Source: CBCPMX01 sp965120355 (lineage in GTDB: Bacteria > Bacillota > Clostridia > Oscillospirales > Oscillospiraceae). Taken from it: a stretch of 18,309 nucleotides of DNA. The stretch is taken from assembly GCA_965120355.1 (NCBI GenBank), contig CBCPMX010000190.1:1-18309 (forward strand), read 5' to 3'. Made by a program: the position numbers and the translations under genes. Position 1 is the stretch's first letter. Each line of letters starts with the position of its first letter. This document shows, one piece after another, positions 1 through 7,035 of this stretch. A model generated the notes under the pieces. The model saw nothing but the letters and a program-made list of their open reading frames with translations. It had not been told where the DNA came from and did no database searches.

Positions 1-71
1 TATAAGATATTTTAGAATCTAGCAAAGAAGTTTTAAAAGGTGGGCCGGCAGCCGCCTGGCTCAGTTGTTCA

Positions 72-118
72 AAAGAAAAAAAGAGCCGCCCCAGACCGAA
101 AACAGTCTGGGACGGCTC
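72..118 (-). terminator. Rho-independent terminator of metNIQ
   Basis: On the minus strand a 14-bp stem (83-96 with 105-118, one G-T pair) with an 8-nt loop is followed by a long T-rich tract (72-82). It lies 25 bases after the metQ stop codon, so it ends the metN-metI-metQ transcript. Bases 1-71 beyond it hold nothing I can identify. Confidence 0.93.
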
Positions 119-142
119 GTTGCAAACGTAGAATCAAGAGAT

Positions 143-1033
143 TTAGAAAACAGCGACCACTGCGCCGTTGTAGGTTTCGGTGATATAATCCCGCACTTCG
201 TCGCTGGTCAGAGCGTCCACCAGCGCCTGGACAACAGGATCTTCTTCGTTGCCTTCCTTCACCACCAGTACGTTGACGTAGGCAGAGGAGGAGTCCTCAA
301 TGGCCAAAGCATCTTCCACCGGATTCAGATCGGCATCCAGCGCATAGTTGCAGTTGATGACAGCCATGTCCACGTCGGTCAGCATCCGGGGCAGCTGGGC
401 GGCTTCCACCTCCACGATATCCAGATTCTTGGGATTGTCTTCAATGTCCAGCTTGGTAGCGTTGATGCCGGCGCCCTCTTTCAGAGTAATCAGGCCCTGG
501 GCTTCCAGCAGCAGCAGAGCACGGGCTTCGTTGGTGGCGTCGTTGGGCACAGCAATCTGCGCGCCGTCCTCCAGCTCATCCAGAGAGGCAGTCTTGCCGG
601 CATAGATGCCCATGGGCTCCACGTGAATGCCGGCCACGCTCACCAGATGCGTGCCGTTCTCCTCGTTGAAGTTGTCCAGATAGGGGACATGCTGGAAGTA
701 GTTGGCGTCAATTTCGCCATTCTCCACCACGGTGTTGGGCTGGACATAGTCGGTGAACTCCACAATTTCCAGGGTAATGCCCTGATCAGCCAGCACTTCG
801 GCTGCTACAGCCAAAATCTCGGCGTGGGGCGTGGGGGAGGCGGCTACGGAAATGGTCGCGCCCTCGAGGGAGGTGTCCTCCGCTTCTGCGGAGGTTTCGG
901 CGGCTTCTGTGGTGGCTTCGGAGGTCTCAGCAGAGACTTCTGCGGAAGTCTCATCCGTCTGCGTGCTGCCGCAGGCGGTCAACAGGCCCAGACTCAGCGT
1001 CAGGACCAACAGGAGAGAGATCAGTTTTTTCAT
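143..1033 (-). CDS. metQ: Methionine ABC transporter substrate-binding lipoprotein (MetQ/NlpA family)
   Basis: This is the extracytoplasmic methionine-binding component of a MetNIQ importer, expected to be lipid-anchored on the outer face of the membrane. The 296-residue product begins with a lipoprotein signal peptide ending in the lipobox LTAC with Cys21. A Ser/Thr/Glu/Ala-rich tether follows to about residue 57. The NlpA domain then starts with ISVAASPTPHAEIL, the usual opening strand of this family, and runs to the C-terminus. The ATG overlaps the metI stop by four bases (ATGA), and AAAAGGAG lies just upstream inside metI, so translation is probably coupled. The operon order metN-metI-metQ is the standard one. 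Substrate is inferred from family and context; related NlpA proteins can bind other amino acids or dipeptides, so D- versus L-methionine preference cannot be read here. Confidence 0.95.
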   Translation of the reverse strand: MKKLISLLLVLTLSLGLLTACGSTQTDETSAEVSAETSEATTEAAETSAEAEDTSLEGATISVAASPTPHAEILAVAAEVLADQGITLEIVEFTDYVQPNTVVENGEIDANYFQHVPYLDNFNEENGTHLVSVAGIHVEPMGIYAGKTASLDELEDGAQIAVPNDATNEARALLLLEAQGLITLKEGAGINATKLDIEDNPKNLDIVEVEAAQLPRMLTDVDMAVINCNYALDADLNPVEDALAIEDSSSAYVNVLVVKEGNEEDPVVQALVDALTSDEVRDYITETYNGAVVAVF

Positions 1034-1755
1034 TGCTTTTTGCTCCTTTTCTTCACTTTGGTAATGCGCTTATCGCTTCTGACAGCCAGAAAGGTACCCA
1101 CGGACTGGAATACCTGAACCATCACGATGAGCAGTATAACGGCCAACACCATTACAAGATACTTGTAACGGTAGTACCCATAATTGATGGCGATCTTGCC
1201 CAGACCGCCGCCGCCGATGATGCCTGACATGGCGCCATAGCCCAGAATCGTGGTCAGGGCGATGGTGATGTTGGAGATCTGTGACGGCATGCTTTCGGGG
1301 AGCAGGACCTTCCAAATGATCTGGAAGGGAGAACAGCCCATAGCCTGGGCCGCCTCAATAACACCCTTGTCCACCTCCCGGATGGAGGCCTCCACCATAC
1401 GGGCCACAAAGGGGAAGGCCGCTACGGTCAAAGGAACGATGGTGGCGTTGGTGCCGATGGTAGTGCCGAGAATCAGGCGGGACAGGGGGAACACCATAAT
1501 CATCAAAATCAGGAAGGGAACGCTGCGCAGCAGATTGATTACCACATTGAGAATCTGCAAAATCGGCTTTGGTATGGGCCGAATCCCATTTTCTTCGCCG
1601 ACCACCAGGAGAATTCCCAATGGGATGCCCAGAATGCAGGAAAACAAGGTGGCCAAAATCGTCATATAAAAGGATTCCCAAGTGGCGAAGGCAAATTCGC
1701 TTTTGACAATTTCCAACGCCTCTTGGACGGCGGCGCTGTTCAAAAGTTCAGCCAT
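1030..1755 (-). CDS. metI: Methionine ABC transporter permease MetI
   Basis: This is the membrane-spanning permease of the methionine importer, a 241-residue protein with about five hydrophobic segments. The coupling helix contact motif of ABC importers is visible as EAAQAMGCSPFQIIWKVLLP near residues 140-160 (EAA, then G, then I-x-LP), which docks onto MetN. The ATG at 1755 overlaps the end of metN by eight bases, and GAGGAGG sits 11 bases upstream inside metN, which supports this start. Its stop overlaps the metQ start. The C-terminus ends in a short, very basic Lys/Arg tail that is likely cytoplasmic. Length is slightly above the 215-220 residues of many MetI proteins because of extra residues at both ends. 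Assignment is firm from motif and operon position. Confidence 0.95.
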   Translation of the reverse strand: MAELLNSAAVQEALEIVKSEFAFATWESFYMTILATLFSCILGIPLGILLVVGEENGIRPIPKPILQILNVVINLLRSVPFLILMIMVFPLSRLILGTTIGTNATIVPLTVAAFPFVARMVEASIREVDKGVIEAAQAMGCSPFQIIWKVLLPESMPSQISNITIALTTILGYGAMSGIIGGGGLGKIAINYGYYRYKYLVMVLAVILLIVMVQVFQSVGTFLAVRSDKRITKVKKRSKKQ

Positions 1756-2752
1756 GGTAGTCGGTCACCTCCTCGTAGCTCACATTGTCTCGGGCAGAGA
1801 TGTAGGACAGGGCTTTTGCCGCCTGGGCGTCATCCTTGGGCAGGCCCAACAGCATGGAGCCGAACGCTTTGCCGTCAATATTGCGGGTGTCTGCGCCGAG
1901 GATATTTACTTTCACGCCGCAGTCAATAGCCAGGGAGGCGATCAGCGGCTCATAGGAAGTGCCGCCGTTGAACACCACACGGATGACGCGGCTGTCTGGA
2001 ATGGTCAGCAGGTTTCTGCCGTCGGGATAGACCAGCCGCTTGGCGGCATCGGATTTTGGGTTGGAGAAGATCTCTGTCACTGGACCGGTTTCGGTGACTA
2101 CGCCATGATCCAGAATTGCCACATTGGCGCAGATCTCTTCGATGACGCTCATCTCATGGGTGATGATGATGACCGTAATCCCCAACTTTTCGTTGATCTC
2201 TTTAATTAGCCGCAGAATGGAGCGGGTGGTGGTGGGATCCAGAGCCGAGGTGGCCTCGTCGCACAGCAGTACCTTCGGATCCATGGCCAGGGCCCTGGCA
2301 ATGGCGATGCGCTGTTTCTGGCCGCCGGAGAGCTGGGCGGGATAGGCGTTGGCCTTGTCCGGCAGGCCCACGGTTTCCAGCAGCTCCATGGCCCGCTTTT
2401 TGGCGGCGGCAGGCTTGACGCCGGCCAGTTCCATGGGGAAGCAGATGTTTTTCAGACAGGTGCGCTGCATCAGCAGATTAAACTGCTGAAAGATCATACT
2501 GATAGACCGGCGAATCTGGTGCAGCTCCTTTGGCTTCATGGCGCAGATATCCTGGCCGTCTATGAGGACCTGGCCGGAGGTAGGCCGTTCCAGCAGATTG
2601 ATGCACCGGACCAGGGTGCTCTTGCCTGCGCCGCTCATGCCGATAATGCCGAAGACGTCGCCATCGGGGATGGTGAGGCTGACGTCTGTCAGAGCATGCA
2701 GATCTTCATTTTCCGTGGGGAACACCTTACTGACGTGTCGTAACTCGACCAT
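1748..2752 (-). CDS. metN: Methionine ABC transporter ATP-binding protein MetN
   Basis: This is the ATPase that powers methionine import. From the chosen ATG the protein has 334 residues: Walker A GMSGAGKST (38-46), Q-loop near 89-90, signature LSGGQKQR (141-148), Walker B VLLCDE (161-166) and H-switch His199. The last 75 residues form a NIL-type C-terminal domain (about 258-331), which in characterised MetN proteins binds L-methionine and inhibits transport when the cell is replete. The start at 2752 is preferred because AAGGGAG lies about eight bases before it. An upstream in-frame TTG at 2773 would place that ribosome site inside the gene. It is the first gene of metN-metI-metQ. The leader from the promoter is only about 40 nt, too short for a SAM riboswitch. 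Confidence 0.96.
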   Translation of the reverse strand: MVELRHVSKVFPTENEDLHALTDVSLTIPDGDVFGIIGMSGAGKSTLVRCINLLERPTSGQVLIDGQDICAMKPKELHQIRRSISMIFQQFNLLMQRTCLKNICFPMELAGVKPAAAKKRAMELLETVGLPDKANAYPAQLSGGQKQRIAIARALAMDPKVLLCDEATSALDPTTTRSILRLIKEINEKLGITVIIITHEMSVIEEICANVAILDHGVVTETGPVTEIFSNPKSDAAKRLVYPDGRNLLTIPDSRVIRVVFNGGTSYEPLIASLAIDCGVKVNILGADTRNIDGKAFGSMLLGLPKDDAQAAKALSYISARDNVSYEEVTDYHG

Positions 2753-2798
2753 GGTGGAAGCTCCCTTCAACAAAAATTCACATACAATCGATTAGTTT

Positions 2799-2827
2799 AT
2801 TGTACGCCCTGTGTGGACATTTGTCAA
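2799..2827 (-). promoter_or_regulatory. Sigma-A promoter of metNIQ
   Basis: On the minus strand, TTGACA (2822-2827) and TACAAT (2799-2804) are separated by 17 bp. Transcription would start near 2792, about 40 bases before the metN ATG. A short palindrome AATCGATT lies at about 2787-2794 over the predicted start, and an ACAAT/ATTGT pair brackets it; either could be an operator, but this is weak. Confidence 0.85.
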
Positions 2828-2939
2828 TCTGCACATCTACAAAAACCGGAGGTATTTTTCTGTGGTTCTTTGTCAATTTGACGATTGCGGGAAAGCTATG
2901 AAAAATTGCAGAGAATTGCGCCGGAAAAATAAAAAATTC

Positions 2940-2968
2940 TTGACTTGGCATCGGAAATATGCTACTAT
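2940..2968 (+). promoter_or_regulatory. Sigma-A promoter of the tRNA operon
   Basis: TTGACT (2940-2945) and TACTAT (2963-2968) are spaced by 17 bp. The start site would be near 2975, about 48 bases upstream of tRNA-Gly. It is divergent from the metN promoter, with about 110 bp between the two -35 boxes. Confidence 0.85.
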
Positions 2969-3022
2969 ATCAAGGCTGACTTGAGCAGCGCCCTGTTTTT
3001 GCCGGAGCCGGCCCAATTACCT

Positions 3023-3096
3023 GCGGGTGTAGTTCAATGGTAGAATCCCAGCCTTCCAAGCTGGTCGCGTGGGTTCGATTCCCATCACCCGCTCCA
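3023..3096 (+). tRNA. tRNA-Gly (anticodon TCC)
   Basis: A full cloverleaf is visible: acceptor GCGGGTG pairs with CACCCGC, the anticodon loop is CTTCCAA in a CCAGC/GCTGG stem, the T-loop is TTCGATT, and CCA is encoded at 3094-3096. The anticodon TCC reads GGA and GGG. It is the first of five tRNAs in one transcript. Confidence 0.97.
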
Positions 3097-3099
3097 TAC

Positions 3100-3176
<77 letters not shown>

Positions 3177-3222
3177 CGCCGGAAGAACTCGATGCTTCCG
3201 TGCCGGAAGAGAATGTGAGTAT

Positions 3223-3300
<78 letters not shown>

Positions 3301-3347
3301 TTCCTTTCCTCTTAAATCTGTTGCGAACTTACCGTGCGGTGTAGCAT

Positions 3348-3422
3348 TGGGATGTCGCCAAGTGGTAAGGCATAGGACTTTGACTCCTACATTCGCTGGT
3401 TCGAGTCCAGCCATCCCAGCCA
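3348..3422 (+). tRNA. tRNA-Gln (anticodon TTG)
   Basis: Acceptor TGGGATG pairs with CATCCCA, discriminator is G, and CCA is encoded at 3420-3422. The anticodon loop CTTTGAC lies in a TAGGA/TCCTA stem. The weak T1-A72 first pair is typical of bacterial tRNA-Gln. Confidence 0.97.
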
Positions 3423-3425
3423 TCT

Positions 3426-3501
3426 GACCCGCTAGCTCAGTTGGCAGAGCAATTGCCTTTTAAGCAATGGGTCTGGAGTTCGAATCTCCAGCGGGTCACC
3501 A
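3426..3501 (+). tRNA. tRNA-Lys (anticodon TTT)
   Basis: Acceptor GACCCGC pairs with GCGGGTC, discriminator is A, and CCA is encoded. The anticodon loop CTTTTAA sits in an ATTGC/GCAAT stem. It is the last tRNA of the cluster, three bases after tRNA-Gln and immediately before the terminator. Confidence 0.97.
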
Positions 3502-3504
3502 TGA

Positions 3505-3544
3505 AAACCCTTAGAGTTGTATGGACTCTAGGGGTTTCTTTTTT
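3505..3544 (+). terminator. Rho-independent terminator of the tRNA operon
   Basis: A 13-bp stem AAACCCTTAGAGT / ACTCTAGGGGTTT (one T-G pair) has a 7-nt loop and is followed by CTTTTTT. It starts a few bases after tRNA-Lys. Confidence 0.92.
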
Positions 3545-3669
3545 ATCCGTTCCTCAGCTTGCCGGCAGCGTGTTCATAACGTTGAGAAATCTGCGGGTTC
3601 TGTAGGGGCGCCTATGCCGCTGGGGTAACGGCTGCCGGAGCAAGCGGCGCGCTTGAGTTGCCTTTCCAT

Positions 3670-3716
3670 GAAAAACAAACCCCGGAACAGATGGATGTCT
3701 GCTCCGGGGGATTTCC
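3670..3716 (-). terminator. Rho-independent terminator after the yitT-like gene
   Basis: On the minus strand a CCCCGGAGCAGA / TCTGTTCCGGGG stem with a 6-nt loop is followed by TTTGTTTTTC. It lies about 20 bases after the stop codon of the yitT-like gene and ends that transcript. Confidence 0.88.
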
Positions 3717-3737
3717 TTTTAACAGGGGACTGCGCGG

Positions 3738-4589
3738 TCAGACGCGCATAAATCCTTTTCCGAAAATTTCGCTGGAATTGGAGATCATAATAAAGGCGTG
3801 GGGATCTACGCTGTAGACGTAGTTGCGCAGCAACACCGCCTGGCCGCGGTTCAGGGCTGTGATGATCACCCGGCGGCGGGTGTGGGTAAAGTCGCCGATG
3901 CCGTCCCAGGAGGTGGAACTGCGGCCCAGTGATTCGGCAATGAAGGTCGCGACCTCTTTTGGACTGTCAGTGACAACGGTGACGGCCTTTTTCCGATTCA
4001 GACTTTCAATCACCGAATCGACCAGAGCGGACTTTAAGAGCAGGCCCAGCAGGGAATACAGGCCGGTCTTGATGTCAAACAAAAACAGTGTGGAGCCGGC
4101 AATCAGCACATCGGAACACAGCAATGCCCGGCCAATGTCCATATTGGTAAGCTTTTTGAGAATCATGGCGGCGATATCGGTGCCGCCGGTGGAGGAGCCT
4201 GTGTTGAACAAAATAGCCGAGCCGAAGGCCGGCAGAATCACTGCGAAGAACAGCTCCAGCAATGGCTGGTCTGTCAGCGGCTGCGTCATGGGGAACACAA
4301 TCTCAAAAAGCTGCAGTGCTCCCGAAAAAACCAGGGAACTATAGACTGTTTGCACACCAAACCCTCTGCCCAGGATGGCGAATCCCAGAATAAGAAACAG
4401 CACGTTGATGATTGTGACAAACGTGGCTGGAGAGACGGAGGGAATCAGGGCGTGCAGAATAATGGACAGACCGGACACGCCTCCGGTGGAGAAATTGTTG
4501 GGGTATTTAAACAGATAGACGCCAGCAGCGGTGGTGAGTGAACCCAGCGTCATGAGCGCGTATGCTTTACACGTTTCTTTCCGAGTCAT
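3738..4589 (-). CDS. YitT family membrane protein (DUF161 plus DUF2179)
   Basis: This is an integral membrane protein of unknown function, 283 residues from the chosen start. Several hydrophobic helices fill about residues 10-190, with the family-typical segments NNFSTGGVSGLSIIL near the N-terminus and FNTGSSTGGTDIAAMILKK in the middle. A soluble DUF2179 domain follows (about 200-280), ending in the characteristic DPHAFIMIS....GKGF pattern. The frame stays open upstream to 4760, but that part overlaps rpe. The ATG at 4589 gives the normal family start (MTRKETCKAYALMTLGSL) and lies seven bases after the rpe stop. AAGGAG is about 13 bases upstream inside rpe, slightly long spacing. It is the last gene before a good terminator. 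YitT/DegV-era names are uninformative, and substrate and role cannot be inferred from the sequence. Confidence 0.9.
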   Translation of the reverse strand: MTRKETCKAYALMTLGSLTTAAGVYLFKYPNNFSTGGVSGLSIILHALIPSVSPATFVTIINVLFLILGFAILGRGFGVQTVYSSLVFSGALQLFEIVFPMTQPLTDQPLLELFFAVILPAFGSAILFNTGSSTGGTDIAAMILKKLTNMDIGRALLCSDVLIAGSTLFLFDIKTGLYSLLGLLLKSALVDSVIESLNRKKAVTVVTDSPKEVATFIAESLGRSSTSWDGIGDFTHTRRRVIITALNRGQAVLLRNYVYSVDPHAFIMISNSSEIFGKGFMRV

Positions 4590-4596
4590 GGCACTC

Positions 4597-5250
4597 TTAC
4601 GTCTCCTTGATATGTTGAATGAAGGCAGCAATATCCGGCGCTTTGAACAGGGCGCTGCCTGCCACCAAAACATTGGCGCCGGCGTCGGTGCAGACCTTGG
4701 CGGTTTGTTCGTTGATGCCGCCGTCCACCTCCAGTTCGCAGCCGGGAAAGCGGACGTCAATATTTTTACGCAGCGTGCGGACTTTGTGCATCATGTCGGC
4801 CATGAACTTCTGCCCGCCAAAGCCAGGCTCCACTGTCATGACCAGAACCATATCACATAGGTCCATGTAGGGCAGCGCATCTTCCACCGGCGTACCAGGC
4901 TTTATGGAGATGGCGGCACGGACACCGTGTTCCCGGATGCGGCGCAGGGCTTCCCGGTTATTTTCGGTGGTATCGGCTTCTGTGTGAATGGTCAGGATAT
5001 CTGCGCCAGCCTGGCAGAAGGCATCCACAAAGCGTATAGGCCGATCAATCATCAAATGTACGTCCAGTGGCAGGCTTGTGACCTTGCGGATGGATGCAAC
5101 CACCGGCACGCCAATGGTAATGTTGGGGACGAATATGCCGTCCATCACGTCCACGTGAATGTAATCGGCGCCGGCGTCAGCCACCATGCGAATGTCCCGT
5201 TCCAGATTGGCAAAGTCTGCGGAGAGAATGGAAGGCGCGGCTTTGATCAT
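4597..5250 (-). CDS. rpe: Ribulose-phosphate 3-epimerase
   Basis: This cytoplasmic TIM-barrel enzyme interconverts D-ribulose 5-phosphate and D-xylulose 5-phosphate in the pentose phosphate pathway. The 217-residue length is normal. The family opening APSILSADFANL is present. The four metal ligands are visible as His32 and Asp34 (HVDVMDG), His65 (DVHLMI) and Asp176 (VDGGIN). Asp34 and Asp176 are also the acid-base pair. The flexible phosphate loop EPGFGGQKF (141-149) and the phosphate-binding VAGSALF (196-202) are intact. The ATG has AGGAGG eight bases upstream. The gene lies about 200 bases after ilvA and seven bases before the yitT-like gene, so it probably shares a transcript with the latter. 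Close homologues act on allulose 6-phosphate, but the sequence fits Rpe well. Confidence 0.95.
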   Translation of the reverse strand: MIKAAPSILSADFANLERDIRMVADAGADYIHVDVMDGIFVPNITIGVPVVASIRKVTSLPLDVHLMIDRPIRFVDAFCQAGADILTIHTEADTTENNREALRRIREHGVRAAISIKPGTPVEDALPYMDLCDMVLVMTVEPGFGGQKFMADMMHKVRTLRKNIDVRFPGCELEVDGGINEQTAKVCTDAGANVLVAGSALFKAPDIAAFIQHIKET

Positions 5251-5326
5251 AGAGAGAACCTCCTGTCATATTTTGGCGCACCCTGGGACTGCGCGCAGCA
5301 TATGTATGAATGTGCAGGCTTCAGAC

Positions 5327-5405
5327 GGGGAGGAATGGCTCCCAGGACCCGCGGGTCCCCGTCACCTGCTTCATATAGCCGGACGGGACGGCTGTCCCGT
5401 CCGGC
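5327..5405 (-). terminator. Hairpin-rich ilvA-rpe spacer, possible terminator or attenuator
   Basis: Downstream of ilvA the minus strand carries a perfect 12-bp stem with a 4-nt loop (5378-5389 with 5394-5405). It is followed by a 14-base perfect palindrome (5345-5358) and a GGGAG/CTCCC hairpin (5328-5343). None is followed by a T tract, so a standard intrinsic terminator is not demonstrated. The first hairpin may still end or stabilise the ilvA transcript. Confidence 0.45.
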
Positions 5406-5453
5406 ATTGGGAGACAATCGGGTTTGGACAAAAAGGGGAGTGCGGCTGCCCGT

Positions 5454-6674
5454 TCAGTCGTACAGATCCGAAGCATGACACAGATGCGCATCGTAGCCCT
5501 TTTCCCGCAGGGCTTCCAGAATCGCGGACTTGTGATCGTGGCCATAGGCTTCCAGAGTGACCTTCAACTCCACGGCACTTTGGCGGTTGATGGAGATGAA
5601 CTGGTTGTGATCCAGCTTGATGATGTTGCCCTGCTGTTGGGCAACCACCTCCGCCACTCGCAGCAGTTCGCCTGGCCGGTCCGGCAGCAGCACAGAGAAG
5701 GTGAAAATGCGGCCCCGCTCAATGAGTCCATGCTGGACCAGAGAGGACATCGTGATCACATCCATATTGCCTCCGGACAGGACACTGACCACGTTTTTGC
5801 CCTGGAAATCCAGATGCTTCAGGGCGGCGATGGTCAAAAGACCTGCGTTTTCCACCACCATTTTGTGCTTTTCCATGACGTCAAGGAAAGCTTCTACCAG
5901 TTCGCCGTCATCGATAGTGAGAATTTCATCCACGTTTCTGGACACATAGGGGAGAACTTTGTCGCCTACTGTGCGGACGGCTACGCCGTCGGCAATGGTT
6001 TCTACCTTGGGAAGGGTGACCGGTTCTCCGGCAGCCACGGCGGCTTTCATAGAGGCTGCGCCAGTGGGTTCCACACCGATGACTTTGACGCCGGGGTTCA
6101 GCAGCTTTGTCAATGTGGACACGCCTGCCGCCAGACCGCCGCCGCCAATGGGCACCAGAATGGCGTCCACGTCGGGCAGGTCTTGGAAGATCTCGTAGGC
6201 GATGGTGCCCTGGCCTGTGGCCACATCCAAATCATTGAAGGGATGGATATAGGTCAACCCTTCTTCTTCGGACAGGCGGTCCGCGATGGCGGCACAGTCA
6301 TCAAAGCAGCTGCCTTCCAAAATGACCTTGGCGCCATAGTCCTTTGTATTGTTGACTTTCACCAGAGGCGTCGTTTCCGGCATCACAATGGTGGCGGGAA
6401 TTCCCATACGGCTGGCGGCAAAAGCGACGCCTTGGGCATGGTTGCCGGCGGAGGCCGTCACAAGGCCCCGGGACTTTTCCTCGTCCGTCAGGAGATTTAC
6501 CTTAAAATATGCGCCGCGGACCTTATATGCGCCGGTCACCTGCATATTCTCGGGCTTGATATAGACGTTGTTGCCGGTGGTCCGGGAAAAATAGGGGCTG
6601 TAAATTAGATGCGTGTTCAGCAGAATGCCGTTGAGCAGGTCTCTGGCCTGGCGAAACTTTTCAATGGTCAGCAC
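5454..6674 (-). CDS. ilvA: Threonine ammonia-lyase with C-terminal ACT domain
   Basis: This PLP enzyme converts threonine to 2-oxobutanoate and ammonia, the first step toward isoleucine or a catabolic route. The 406-residue product has the PLP lysine Lys51 in TGAYKVRGA, the substrate loop SAGNHAQG (75-82), the phosphate-binding loop GGGGLAAG (177-184) and SGGN (300-303). A single ACT domain (about 323-400, starting FSVLLPDRPGELLRV) follows. This is the medium form with one ACT domain, shorter than E. coli IlvA, which has two ACT-like domains. The start is GTG at 6674 with AAAGGAG nine bases upstream. No other ilv gene is present, so a biosynthetic or catabolic role cannot be decided; the ACT domain suggests allosteric control. 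It has its own promoter. Confidence 0.93.
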   Translation of the reverse strand: MLTIEKFRQARDLLNGILLNTHLIYSPYFSRTTGNNVYIKPENMQVTGAYKVRGAYFKVNLLTDEEKSRGLVTASAGNHAQGVAFAASRMGIPATIVMPETTPLVKVNNTKDYGAKVILEGSCFDDCAAIADRLSEEEGLTYIHPFNDLDVATGQGTIAYEIFQDLPDVDAILVPIGGGGLAAGVSTLTKLLNPGVKVIGVEPTGAASMKAAVAAGEPVTLPKVETIADGVAVRTVGDKVLPYVSRNVDEILTIDDGELVEAFLDVMEKHKMVVENAGLLTIAALKHLDFQGKNVVSVLSGGNMDVITMSSLVQHGLIERGRIFTFSVLLPDRPGELLRVAEVVAQQQGNIIKLDHNQFISINRQSAVELKVTLEAYGHDHKSAILEALREKGYDAHLCHASDLYD

Positions 6675-6746
6675 TTGGCGTTACTCCTTTTTATGCGTTT
6701 GCACCGGATCGGGGCCAAAACAGGTCGAAACCGGTTGTCTGTAATC

Positions 6747-6775
6747 AATATAATACCGAACACAGGCGGTGTCAA
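6747..6775 (-). promoter_or_regulatory. Sigma-A promoter of ilvA
   Basis: On the minus strand TTGACA (6770-6775) and TATATT (6747-6752) are separated by 17 bp. The start site would be near 6740, giving a leader of about 65 nt. No T-box or leader-peptide attenuator is visible. Confidence 0.75.
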
Positions 6776-6958
6776 TCGTGGAAGCCGCCAACAATTGGCG
6801 TTTTTTTTCGGAAGGTGCGGTACAATATGCAAAAACGTAAATAAAAATTACTCCCCTTGACTCGTTACCTGAACTGCCGAAAGAGAAAACCGGGAAACTG
6901 GAGGTTGGGGCGGAAAAATCGCAGCGATTTGTTATGTTTTTTTTAATTTATGGCGGCA

Positions 6959-6991
6959 TGTCTTGACTTCCAAGACAAATTGCGGTACAAT
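6959..6991 (+). promoter_or_regulatory. Promoter with overlapping operator-like palindrome, xpaC-telA-lemA-tpm cassette
   Basis: TTGACT (6963-6968) and TACAAT (6986-6991) are spaced by 17 bp. The -35 box lies inside the perfect inverted repeat TGTCTTG-N5-CAAGACA (6959-6977), a good geometry for repressor binding. A second short palindrome TGTGCACA (6991-6998) covers the predicted start site. The regulator is unknown. Confidence 0.75.
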
Positions 6992-7035
6992 GTGCACAAT
7001 AGGTAAATAAAATGAACCTGGAAGGAGGGGCGCCC

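Larger units (their letters stand above)
6675..7035. other. Divergent ilvA / xpaC-like intergenic region
   Basis: This AT-rich gap holds no gene that I can support. It contains the ilvA promoter (6747-6775, minus), the xpaC-like promoter (6963-6991, plus), a 19-bp palindrome over the latter (6959-6977), and an imperfect direct repeat of about 32 bp at 6816-6846 and 6981-7012. The first repeat copy has the -10-like TACAAT but no convincing -35 box. Confidence 0.7.

Noticed and set aside
65..1117. Long plus-strand open frame opposite metQ
   Set aside because: It begins inside the metQ terminator and is antisense to a clear metQ; its product is a His/Gly-rich shadow.
3426..3501. tRNA-Lys 3' end as a phage or island attachment site
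   Set aside because: No integrase, no second copy of the tRNA 3' end and no foreign gene block in the window.
5345..5358. GGACCCGCGGGTCC considered as a T-box core before rpe
   Set aside because: It lacks the GGTGGTACCGCG-type antiterminator sequence, Stem I and AGTA motifs; only a palindrome remains.
5424..6608. Long plus-strand open frame opposite ilvA
   Set aside because: The ilvA frame has all PLP-enzyme motifs and an ACT domain; the opposite frame has no domain, promoter or ribosome site.
7012..7035. ATG at 7012 as the start of the XpaC-like gene
   Set aside because: It has no Shine-Dalgarno, lies about 15 bases after the predicted transcript start, and would put the clear AAGGAGG inside the coding region; the TTG at 7036 fits better.
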